From the IMG/VR virus record IMGVR_UViG_3300025889_000364, positions 1-37,157 of that record: 37,157 nucleotides of DNA; one strand, written 5' to 3'. The translations under genes and the position numbers were made by a program. Of this stretch, positions 1 to 6,781 are shown in pieces. The notes beneath the pieces are model-generated. The model did not search any database. It had not been told where the DNA came from and worked only from the letters and a program-made list of their open reading frames with translations. The stretch comes from a virus. Numbering within the stretch: the stretch's first letter is position 1; each line of letters starts with the position of its first letter.

Positions 1-1
1 A

Positions 2-1630
2 CATTACGGAGCAATCGGTAAAGTAAAAGAGGTAAATCCAGAATATGTTACTTTTGTCGTGACGAACAACGGAGATAATTTTTCCAAAGGACAAACATTA
101 GAAAAATCACACGACCAAATGAAAAAAGTAAACGAAGGTTCAATGGATTGGGAAAAGAAACATTTCCCTTGGGCAAATAAAGAAGAACAAATGATGATTG
201 CTAAACTTGTGTTTTCAAATAAAGATGGTATTGATGGTGAAGTAAAACGTCAAAAGAAAAATCCGAGTTCTTATAAAGACCACATAAAAAGAATGGTTAA
301 AAAAGGATTACACGAATCAGTAAATGAATCCAAAAAAGAAAAAGACCAAATCATTACATATTTACAAGGTCTTGGATTTGATGAAAGAACTGCAAAAAAC
401 GCAGTAGCTAAATCTTATGATTACATTAGTAAAGCATATAGAAACACCGGAACTCGATACAAAGGTGATTTAATTGCAAACATTTTAAATAAAAAAGAAT
501 CAGTAAACGAAACAAATCCAAAAGATACTATTGCGACTATCGATATGGTAAATGCATTGTTAAAAATTAAAAGTCCAATGTCAAGACAAACCTTAGACGC
601 ACTAAAAATGATGGTTAGACATTATGGACTTGACAACATTAAAAAAGAAGTTCAAAGAGATGCCAGAAAATTTTACAAAAGTTTACAAAAAATGGAAAAA
701 GGTTTAACTCAAGACATTGAACTTGAAAGTATCATCAAAGAAGATTACTTTGTTCGTAGTGGTGAAGAATTTTCAAAAAACTTTTTAACCGGACTTGATT
801 TAGTTATTTCACAGGCAAATAATTTAAAAGGTCAATTGGCAAAACACCCAGTTAAAAGAGATGTCAATAAATTAAAAGCAGTTCAAACAATTTATAAAAA
901 GTTTTTACAACCATCAATAGATAAAGAAAATGACCGTTTCAAATCAGTTGATTTAACTCGATTAAAAGACTTTTTAAAAGACGGAAAATTTAGAAACGCA
1001 ATTCAATTTGAAATATTAAGTGCACTTGATACAAGTAGTTACAATAGTAATTCTTATTATTTCTTAGATGATAAACACAAAGAATTAATAAAAAAACTTA
1101 CCCGTTCTTTAAAAGATATAACCAATAAATTAGACAAAGGACAATTTGAATCAGTAAATGAAGCAAGTGTATCACAAGTTCGTTCAACTATATCAAGAGT
1201 TAAAAAACAATTGATGCAAAAATGGGCTAAAAAAGGTGGATACGAAAACTTTGGTCAAAAAGAACTTCGTAATTTAAGAGATAAGTTTAAAGAAAATCCT
1301 TATGGTAGTCCAGAAGAAAGAAAGATTTCAGATATGTTAAGTGCATTTGATAATTGGGCTATGAATTATAGTGGTGATATGAGAGAAACAGTAATTAAAG
1401 AAGCTGGTGGTGTAGAAAAGATTTTAGATATGGCAAGAAATAATTCATATGGAAAACTTGGTGGACAAACCGTTGATGGTCTGACTGCAAATTTATTCAA
1501 AGCAGTTTATGATAAAGCACCACAAGCCGCAAAAGATAAAATTAACACAATGAACGAAAAACAATTAATCAGATTTATGGGTAATTTGTGGAATAAGTTC
1601 GGTAAAAACGTTACTTTAAGGAGTGTTTAA
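2..1630 (+). CDS. Polyprotein-like putative internal head protein, 5' end outside window
   Basis: The reading frame is open from base 2, so the GTG at 59 is not a necessary start; 542 residues are visible and the true N-terminus lies upstream. No family is recognised. The protein is lysine-rich and mostly helical, and it is divided by near-identical linkers: E-S-V-N-E at bases 314-328, 497-511 and 1148-1162, V-N-E at 128-136, E-S-I-I-K-E at 725-742 and another I-K-E near base 1400. These resemble the (I/L)-x-E sites cut by the T4 gp21 prohead protease, with Val in place of Ile/Leu in several. I infer a chain of internal head modules cut apart during head maturation. The position just before the scaffold and capsid genes supports this. 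Portal and protease genes would be expected upstream, and fusion to one of them cannot be excluded. Confidence 0.6.
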   Translation, partial: HYGAIGKVKEVNPEYVTFVVTNNGDNFSKGQTLEKSHDQMKKVNEGSMDWEKKHFPWANKEEQMMIAKLVFSNKDGIDGEVKRQKKNPSSYKDHIKRMVKKGLHESVNESKKEKDQIITYLQGLGFDERTAKNAVAKSYDYISKAYRNTGTRYKGDLIANILNKKESVNETNPKDTIATIDMVNALLKIKSPMSRQTLDALKMMVRHYGLDNIKKEVQRDARKFYKSLQKMEKGLTQDIELESIIKEDYFVRSGEEFSKNFLTGLDLVISQANNLKGQLAKHPVKRDVNKLKAVQTIYKKFLQPSIDKENDRFKSVDLTRLKDFLKDGKFRNAIQFEILSALDTSSYNSNSYYFLDDKHKELIKKLTRSLKDITNKLDKGQFESVNEASVSQVRSTISRVKKQLMQKWAKKGGYENFGQKELRNLRDKFKENPYGSPEERKISDMLSAFDNWAMNYSGDMRETVIKEAGGVEKILDMARNNSYGKLGGQTVDGLTANLFKAVYDKAPQAAKDKINTMNEKQLIRFMGNLWNKFGKNVTLRSV

Positions 1631-2068
1631 ATGGACAAAAAATTAGCAATGAAAATAAGTGATTCTTGGAAAGACTTTCGTTTAAATTCTTTAAATGAAG
1701 CAATGAAAATTTTTAAAGACGGAGCACAACACGGATTTGATTTAACAGACTTCAAACCAGGTGGATTTAAAAAGTTTTTAAAAGCACTAAGTATTCCAAC
1801 AATAGCAAAAGGTTCATCAACAGGAGTAAGTTGGTCTGCAGGAAATAATTTTTATTGGAGAAACAAAGATATTATTATCATTACTGCAAACAATCCAATT
1901 ACAGGTCAATATTATGCACCAGACAGAAGAAGTCCAGAAAAGAATTACGCATCATATGTGGGAATTGAAACAAAAAACCCAAATGATATGGAAAAAGTAG
2001 TTAAATTATTTAAACAACATACATCTTATCGTAAAGGTGAATCAAAAGGTAGAAGGGATTTTGTATAA
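1631..2068 (+). CDS. Putative internal head protein, 145 aa
   Basis: The ATG follows the previous stop directly, with AAGGAG at 1618-1623. The protein is basic and has no recognised family. Its first 23 residues are helical and end in L-N-E before Ala, which fits the T4 prohead protease consensus (I/L-x-E). This would be a longer version of the ten-residue leader seen in the next genes. The remainder (F-K-x-G followed by beta-prone segments such as D-I-I-I-I-T-A) looks like a compact folded domain. It overlaps the next gene by one base (TAATG). Capsid packaging is inferred from the leader and the neighbours. Confidence 0.6.
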   Translation: MDKKLAMKISDSWKDFRLNSLNEAMKIFKDGAQHGFDLTDFKPGGFKKFLKALSIPTIAKGSSTGVSWSAGNNFYWRNKDIIIITANNPITGQYYAPDRRSPEKNYASYVGIETKNPNDMEKVVKLFKQHTSYRKGESKGRRDFV

Positions 2069-3120
2069 TGATTAAAATTAAAGATATCATCAAAGAACAT
2101 AAAATCATAATGACTGAGGCATTTGCAGCAGGTAAACTTCGTGCATTGACAAACAATTGGAGGTCAAACGACTCAGACTTCTGGTCATACGGAGCAAAAC
2201 TTGGTATCGAGTGGGACAAAATCACAGACCAAGAAATCAAAACCAATACCAAACCACTTAAAAAAGGAATTGAACTTGTTTATGTTGATAAAGATGTATC
2301 GGTTCCACAAAAAGGTAACACAGGAAATTGGGGTAAATATGATATCGGTCTTGAAAAATTTACATTGATTAGTGTATTGAGAGACGGAAAACCACTTTGG
2401 TATACAAAAAGTTGGAAACCATTAACCAATGTAATGACTGCAACCGGTAAAACAACTAAAACAAGTCGTTATGGTAGAACAACCAGTAGAGTTCCAGATA
2501 TAGACGCAGGTTCAAGAAGTTATTCAAAAAATAGACAATTTGGATTAAATATGACCGGATATCAATCATTAGCAGGTATGATGTCAATACCAGGAGTTAA
2601 ATTCCACCATATTGATTTATCAGAAGACCAACCTTATATGGGTGCTGGTATCAAACGACAAATGAGACAAGCAGCTCAATTTGGTGCAGCAAAATTCACC
2701 ACTAATGATGAATTTGCAAGAATTAACAAACAATACTTTGATGAATTGTTGAGAGCAAAATTAAACGACCCTAAAAAATTAGCAGCAAAAGTAAAACAAG
2801 CAGCTAATTTTTGTCAACAAATTTTGGACTCAGCACTTGGTGGTGTTAAAGCAACGGGTAAAGTAAAAAGTATTATTGACAAATATCAATCCAATAGAAC
2901 AGTTGCAACACAAGAATCAGACGCTTATCAGTTAGCATCAGAAGTAGGTGATGAATTAAGTAGATTGTATAGATACTATGGATATTATTTAGAGGCAATC
3001 CAAAAAGAAAAAGAAGATAAAATTAATTACGGAACCACAGACTTTGCAAGAGATGATGTTGAAAGACACGCAAAAGATGTTCAACAATATTACAATTATA
3101 TTATGTCAGGAAAATTTTAA
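2068..3120 (+). CDS. Putative internal head protein with capsid-targeting-like leader, 350 aa
   Basis: It starts with MIKIKDIIKE, followed by His. This ten-residue peptide ends in I-K-E and matches in length and pattern the leader of T4 internal proteins (IPIII begins MKTYQEFIAE), which targets the prohead core and is removed by gp21. A second possible site, M-T-E before A-F-A, lies at residues 15-17. The body is unrecognised: a beta-rich first third, a Thr/Arg/Ser-rich stretch near residues 125-150, and an Ala/Lys-rich helical second half. It has one-base overlaps with both neighbours, so expression is probably translationally coupled. It could be an effector ejected with the DNA, but no catalytic motif is visible. 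Confidence 0.6.
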   Translation: MIKIKDIIKEHKIIMTEAFAAGKLRALTNNWRSNDSDFWSYGAKLGIEWDKITDQEIKTNTKPLKKGIELVYVDKDVSVPQKGNTGNWGKYDIGLEKFTLISVLRDGKPLWYTKSWKPLTNVMTATGKTTKTSRYGRTTSRVPDIDAGSRSYSKNRQFGLNMTGYQSLAGMMSIPGVKFHHIDLSEDQPYMGAGIKRQMRQAAQFGAAKFTTNDEFARINKQYFDELLRAKLNDPKKLAAKVKQAANFCQQILDSALGGVKATGKVKSIIDKYQSNRTVATQESDAYQLASEVGDELSRLYRYYGYYLEAIQKEKEDKINYGTTDFARDDVERHAKDVQQYYNYIMSGKF

Positions 3121-3374
3121 TGATAAAATTAAAAAACATATTATCTGAACAAGACAACACCATTGATAAAAAAGAATGGAAAAAAGTCAGCACAACCATT
3201 TATGACGGAATGGATACTTTGTTTTTTAAAGGTGTTAAGTATTTAAGAGATTACGATAGGTCAAACTTACCACCAAAAGAAAAAAGAATGTTAACAGATT
3301 TTTTCAATGATTTCTCAGCACTTCAAAGAAGATTTGGAAAAATAGAACGAGAAATAGAGAGGTATGCAAAATGA
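3120..3374 (+). CDS. Small putative internal head protein, 84 aa
   Basis: The leader MIKLKNILSE, then Gln, fits a ten-residue capsid-targeting peptide ending in L-S-E. The rest is charged and helical (K-K-E-W-K-K near the start, E-R-E-I-E-R near the end) with no known domain. After cleavage about 74 residues would remain, close to the size of small T4 internal proteins. The start overlaps the previous stop (TAATG) and the stop overlaps the next start (ATGA). Function unknown. Confidence 0.6.
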   Translation: MIKLKNILSEQDNTIDKKEWKKVSTTIYDGMDTLFFKGVKYLRDYDRSNLPPKEKRMLTDFFNDFSALQRRFGKIEREIERYAK

Positions 3375-3664
3375 TTAAATTAAAAAATTTACTAAAAGAA
3401 ACAAAAGTATCTGCAGATTTAGGTAAAATTGTTAAAATGTATGGTTACAAGAAACCGTATGGCCAAGGGCCGGAAAGTTTTGAAAGTAAAACACCAATTT
3501 CACCAAAGGCATATAATCTATTACGTAGAGATGTAAAAGTTTTGAAAATGGCAGTAGACCAATTACAAAGGGGTGTAGAATCACAACGTGATGTAGGTGT
3601 AATGAATGATGTTGTATATTTAGTATTAAAGGCACACGAAGCTTTACAGGATATGCAAAAATGA
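3371..3664 (+). CDS. Small putative internal head protein, 97 aa
   Basis: The leader MIKLKNLLKE, then Thr, is almost identical to that of the previous gene, while the rest of the two proteins is unrelated by eye. That pattern suggests a shared sorting signal on different cargo rather than recent gene duplication. The body is helical and basic with a possible coiled coil near residues 50-95. GAGAGG before the start serves as the ribosome binding site. Both ends are ATGA overlaps. No domain recognised. Confidence 0.6.
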   Translation: MIKLKNLLKETKVSADLGKIVKMYGYKKPYGQGPESFESKTPISPKAYNLLRRDVKVLKMAVDQLQRGVESQRDVGVMNDVVYLVLKAHEALQDMQK

Positions 3665-4176
3665 TTAAATTAAAATCTATATTACAAGAAGAAATGAATC
3701 CAAGAGACAAACGAGAGTTTGAAGCAGCAGCTCGTGGTATCGAAACTAATTTAGAATACATCAAAGAAGAAGTCACAAGACTTGTCAAACTACTCAACAA
3801 AGAAGGTATGAGAAAGTCAGCAAACGAACTTCAAATATCATACAAAAGACGAGTAGTAGAATTTGGATTAGATGTTCAAAACATCACAAAACAACATCTT
3901 GGAGAAGCAACAACAGGATTTACAGACACAGGTAGAGGATATCAAAACAAAGAAACTCAAACCTTTTCAGTAAACGCAGTTAAAGATGCAAGTAAACAAG
4001 TTGGTAAACTACAACAAAATGTTGTTGGGCAATTTATTAAAGATATTAATCAAAAGAAATATGATGCTATGGACTTGGTTCGTGCAATCAAAACCACACC
4101 ATTGGGTGATGCATCATTTAGTAAAAAAGATTTTTTTATGTCTTTGTTTGATTTGATTAAAAAACGAACAAGATAA
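3661..4176 (+). CDS. Putative internal head protein, 171 aa
   Basis: The leader MIKLKSILQE, then Glu, carries an L-Q-E site. A second candidate site, L-G-E before Ala, lies near residue 82 and would split the mature protein into two helical halves. The first half is heptad-like (E-T-N-L-E-Y-I-K-E-E-V-T-R-L-V-K-L-L). The second is Lys/Gln-rich and ends in a basic tail. No family is recognised. It is last in the tightly overlapping run; a late-promoter-like motif follows immediately. Confidence 0.6.
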   Translation: MIKLKSILQEEMNPRDKREFEAAARGIETNLEYIKEEVTRLVKLLNKEGMRKSANELQISYKRRVVEFGLDVQNITKQHLGEATTGFTDTGRGYQNKETQTFSVNAVKDASKQVGKLQQNVVGQFIKDINQKKYDAMDLVRAIKTTPLGDASFSKKDFFMSLFDLIKKRTR

Positions 4177-4183
4177 TATTTAT
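4176..4183 (+). promoter_or_regulatory. Late-promoter-like motif before 4202
   Basis: ATATTTAT, continuing AT, 18 bases before the ATG and directly before AAGGAG. Member of the recurring set. Confidence 0.5.
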
Positions 4184-4201
4184 ATACAAGGAGAAAACAA
4201 A

Positions 4202-4975
4202 ATGGCTAAATTAAAAAAATTAATCAAAGAAAACTTCTCATTAGTCGGTGGGGTAGTTTCAACACCAGCAATAGGTGGTGGATATACTTCTTTATCAAGA
4301 ATCGTTAAAGAAAAATATGGTGAAACACCAACACAAAAGATTACTTCTAAACAAGTTGCAGAAGCATTGAGAAATTATAATCAAATTGGTAAATCACTTT
4401 ATCAACAACAATCATTAAAAGAAACTGCAAAAAGATTATCATCAATCGCAGAAATGGCAGCTTCTCACACATTACAAGAAACAGAAGATTGGTTTGATAA
4501 AGTTACGGTTTCTCGTAATATGAAAGAGTTAACCAATCACTCAAAAGCATTTTCAAAAATCGCAGAAGAAGCATCATCCGTTCAACAAAGATTAGCCAGT
4601 TTGTATGAAGATATGGGTATGATTCTGAATCGTTATTATGATATTCCAGAAAATGAAGAAAAAGATAAAGAAGAATACGGAAGTAATACAATTGAAGAAG
4701 GTGATTACGAAGAATTCTTCCAATCAGCAATGAAAAAGTTTGGTATTTCTTCACCAGATGAATTAGGTTCAGACGAAGAAAAGAAAAAGTTCTTCAATTA
4801 TGTAGATAAAAATTATCAAGCAAAATCTGAAGGTAAAGTATATGAAGGTGGGCCAGGAAGTGGTAAACCAGGTGGTAAGATGCCACAACCAAGTGATTTC
4901 GGTGGAAATATGGATAAATACTTTGATGCGTTAAACAAAAGAATGTCTGACGACGAAAAAAGAAAGAAAAAATAA
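4202..4975 (+). CDS. Putative internal head or core protein, 257 aa
   Basis: The leader MAKLKKLIKE, then Asn, has an I-K-E site. Next come a Gly-rich segment (residues 14-28), a helical middle and an acidic C-terminal third (E-N-E-E-K-D-K-E-E, later a G-G-P-G-S-G-K-P-G-G linker) ending in a basic tail. The acidic, helical, low-complexity make-up would suit a prohead core component. It has its own ATATTTAT motif at 4176-4183 and AAGGAG directly before the start. It overlaps the next gene by one base. Confidence 0.6.
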   Translation: MAKLKKLIKENFSLVGGVVSTPAIGGGYTSLSRIVKEKYGETPTQKITSKQVAEALRNYNQIGKSLYQQQSLKETAKRLSSIAEMAASHTLQETEDWFDKVTVSRNMKELTNHSKAFSKIAEEASSVQQRLASLYEDMGMILNRYYDIPENEEKDKEEYGSNTIEEGDYEEFFQSAMKKFGISSPDELGSDEEKKKFFNYVDKNYQAKSEGKVYEGGPGSGKPGGKMPQPSDFGGNMDKYFDALNKRMSDDEKRKKK

Positions 4976-5241
4976 TGAAACTTAAAAAATTATTAAACGA
5001 AAATCTTTGGAACGAAAGAAAGTTTGGTGAGTCATTACCAACACTTGAAGACACTGCCAAAGCATATAAATTAAAACAAGAACAAGAAATCAACGAAGAA
5101 CCAATCGTTGAAAATAATTCATCACTTAAAACTAAAATGATTAAACACATACAAGATATGGTAAAATATAGTGATAGACTTGGTAGTGATGAAATTGATG
5201 AATTAAAAGAATTGTTAAAATTAATACAAAAAATTAAATAA
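4975..5241 (+). CDS. Small putative internal head or core protein, 88 aa
   Basis: It begins MKLKKLLNE then Asn, a nine-residue version of the recurring leader with an L-N-E site. A second W-N-E follows three residues later, then a short conserved-looking patch F-G-E-S-L-P-T-L-E-D. The C-terminal half is an amphipathic helix with heptad Leu/Ile. The start overlaps the preceding stop (TAATG) and no strong Shine-Dalgarno is visible, so translational coupling is likely. Function unknown. Confidence 0.6.
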   Translation: MKLKKLLNENLWNERKFGESLPTLEDTAKAYKLKQEQEINEEPIVENNSSLKTKMIKHIQDMVKYSDRLGSDEIDELKELLKLIQKIK

Positions 5242-5258
5242 CAGAAAGAGAGTAAAGG

Positions 5259-5459
5259 TTGTTAAAAGTACAGATTCGTAAGGGTCAATCAGTAGAAAAA
5301 GCACTTAAAATATTCAAACGAAAAGTCAAAGACTCAGGTATGATGTTTGAATTGAAAGAGCGTTCTTTTTATAAAAAGCCGTCGGCAATCAAAAGAGAAC
5401 AAAAAAACAAAACAAAACTGAGAGCCAAATACGAAAAATTAAAAAATCAAGAAGATTAA
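5259..5459 (+). CDS. rpsU: Phage-encoded ribosomal protein bS21
   Basis: The 66-residue product has the bS21 pattern throughout: V-x-I-R-K-G-x-S-V-E-K-A-L-K-x-F-K-R, then F-E-L-K-E-R-S-F-Y-K-K-P-S-A-I-K-R, then a Lys-rich helical tail. The family sits on the small-subunit platform near the anti-Shine-Dalgarno helix and helps initiation; phage copies of bS21 are known from marine viruses, including a T4-like SAR11 phage. The start must be TTG at 5259, because an in-frame TAA lies at 5253-5255 and no ATG follows early. Only a weak purine run (5244-5252) precedes it, so initiation may be deliberately limited. It lies in the late head cluster, suggesting it alters ribosomes late in infection. Confidence 0.92.
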   Translation: MLKVQIRKGQSVEKALKIFKRKVKDSGMMFELKERSFYKKPSAIKREQKNKTKLRAKYEKLKNQED

Positions 5460-5487
5460 AAAATACACACTTTGTGTGAATTTTTTT
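5458..5487. terminator. Hairpin terminator after the bS21 gene
   Basis: CACAC (5466-5470), TTT loop, GTGTG (5474-5478), then one mismatch and an A-run/T-run that extends the stem, ending in seven T at 5481-5487. It could work in both directions. It separates the internal-protein/bS21 block from the scaffold-capsid unit. Confidence 0.65.
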
Positions 5488-5488
5488 C

Positions 5489-5595
5489 AGTTTTGTGATA
5501 TTTATATTATACAAAACTAAATACACTATCGTATATTCATACATCATATAGTGTAATCTATTAAAACTATATTATAGTTCCTAATAACTATATTG
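5489..5595. promoter_or_regulatory. Regulatory leader with three inverted repeats before the scaffold gene
   Basis: Three inverted repeats lie in about 100 bases. AGTTTTGT (5489-5496) with ACAAAACT (5511-5518) brackets the late-promoter-like ATATTTAT. TACACTAT (5522-5529) pairs with ATAGTGTA (5548-5555). AACTATA (5565-5571) pairs with TATAGTT (5573-5579), and AACTATA occurs again at about 5587. The leader from the motif to the scaffold start is about 110 bases, the longest in the window. The repeats may be protein binding sites or RNA hairpins; which is unknown. Confidence 0.45.
5498..5505 (+). promoter_or_regulatory. Late-promoter-like motif before the scaffold gene
   Basis: ATATTTAT inside an eight-base inverted repeat and behind a terminator; it would drive the scaffold and capsid genes. 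Confidence 0.55.
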
Positions 5596-5616
5596 AATCC
5601 AAACGGAGATTATAAA

Positions 5617-6765
5617 ATGGATGATTTACTAAGAGAAGCTATTGCAGATGCTAAAGCAGTTCGTGAAACCGCACTTGCAAATGCTAAAATAGCACTTGAA
5701 GAAGCATTCACACCACGTTTGCAATCTATGTTGTCTAAGAAAATCGCAGCAGAAGCAGAAGAAATGGACACAGAAGAAGAAATGGACGCAGAAGAAGGCG
5801 AGCACGAAGAAGGCATGCATGACGCTGAAGAAATGGACGCTGAAGAAATGGACGCTGAAGAAATGGACGCAGAAGAATCTGAAGACGAAATGACTGAAGA
5901 AGAAGATGCAGAAGAATCTGAAGACTCAGAAGAAATGAGAGAAGAAGAAGATGCAGAAGAATCTGAAGAAATGAGAGAAGAAGAAGCTGAAGAAGAAGAC
6001 TCAGTTGAAGAAGCTGAAGACGCTGAAGAAGAAGATGAACTTGATTTAGAATCAGTTCTTCGTGAATTAGAAGCAGACTTAGATGATGAAGACGATATTG
6101 AAGAAGCAGAAGATAAAGAAGAAGAAGATACAGTAGATGAAAATGATGTATCATCTGATATCGGTGATGCTGACAATAAAGTCAATCCAGAAGCAAATGA
6201 TTCTTCAAAAACAGGTGCACAAGGCCCAGAAGGTGAAGGTTCTGACGAGGCAGCAGGTAATGAACTTGATGACCACGACGTTGTTGACGACTTAACAGAA
6301 GTTGAAGACAAAGAAGAAGAAGACCTTGACTTAGATGAAGTCTTAAGAGCACTTACTGAAGAAGAAGATGCAGAAGAAGAAGCAGACAAAGTTGAAGAAC
6401 TTCAAAAAGAAATCAAAGAGTATCGTAAAGTAATTAACTTTATGAGACAAAACTTAAACGAAGTTAATCTCTTGAACGCTAAATTATTGTTCTCAAACAA
6501 ACTATTTAGAGCATATGGATTGAACAATGACCAAAAATTAAAAGTTGTTGAAACTTTTGATAGAACTAAAAACTTAAGAGAAGTTAAATTGGTTTACGCT
6601 ACATTAGCAGAATCATTTAAAAAACCTTCTAAACCTATAAGTGAGTCAGTTTCTAAGGGTTCAAGTTCAAAACCAGTTGCTTCTACAAAACCTGCAAAAC
6701 AGGAAGTATTGTCAGAAGGAGCAGAATTGAGAAATAGATTCAAGAAATTAGCAAACATACTTTAA
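5617..6765 (+). CDS. gp22: Prohead core scaffolding protein, T4 gp22-like
   Basis: ATG at 5617 is chosen over the upstream TTG at 5593 because GGAG at 5605-5608 is correctly spaced; the product is 382 aa. The N-terminal helix (about residues 1-45) is followed by a long Glu/Asp-rich region (about 45-265) with little else. A helical domain of about 80 residues then carries the pattern L-N-E-V-N-L-L-N-A-K-L-L-F-S-N-K, typical of gp22-like proteins of marine T4-type phages. Near the C-terminus, L-S-E before Gly is a likely prohead-protease site. The family forms the inner core around which the capsid assembles and is then degraded. It lies 16 bases before the capsid gene, with the leader AGGAG of that gene between. 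Confidence 0.82.
   Translation: MDDLLREAIADAKAVRETALANAKIALEEAFTPRLQSMLSKKIAAEAEEMDTEEEMDAEEGEHEEGMHDAEEMDAEEMDAEEMDAEESEDEMTEEEDAEESEDSEEMREEEDAEESEEMREEEAEEEDSVEEAEDAEEEDELDLESVLRELEADLDDEDDIEEAEDKEEEDTVDENDVSSDIGDADNKVNPEANDSSKTGAQGPEGEGSDEAAGNELDDHDVVDDLTEVEDKEEEDLDLDEVLRALTEEEDAEEEADKVEELQKEIKEYRKVINFMRQNLNEVNLLNAKLLFSNKLFRAYGLNNDQKLKVVETFDRTKNLREVKLVYATLAESFKKPSKPISESVSKGSSSKPVASTKPAKQEVLSEGAELRNRFKKLANIL
5824..5868 (+). repeat. Three tandem 15-base repeats in the acidic region
   Basis: The unit GCTGAAGAAATGGAC occurs three times in exact succession (5824-5838, 5839-5853, 5854-5868), encoding A-E-E-M-D three times; degenerate copies flank it. Such repeats can change copy number by slippage, which an acidic scaffold could tolerate. 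Confidence 0.9.
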
Positions 6766-6781
6766 TTAGGAGACTAAAGAA

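Noticed and set aside
5610-6389. Long reverse-strand ORF, Ser-rich, antisense to the scaffold gene
   Set aside because: It is the mirror of GAA/GAT-rich acidic codons read backwards as TTC/ATC/TCT; no ribosome binding site and no family.
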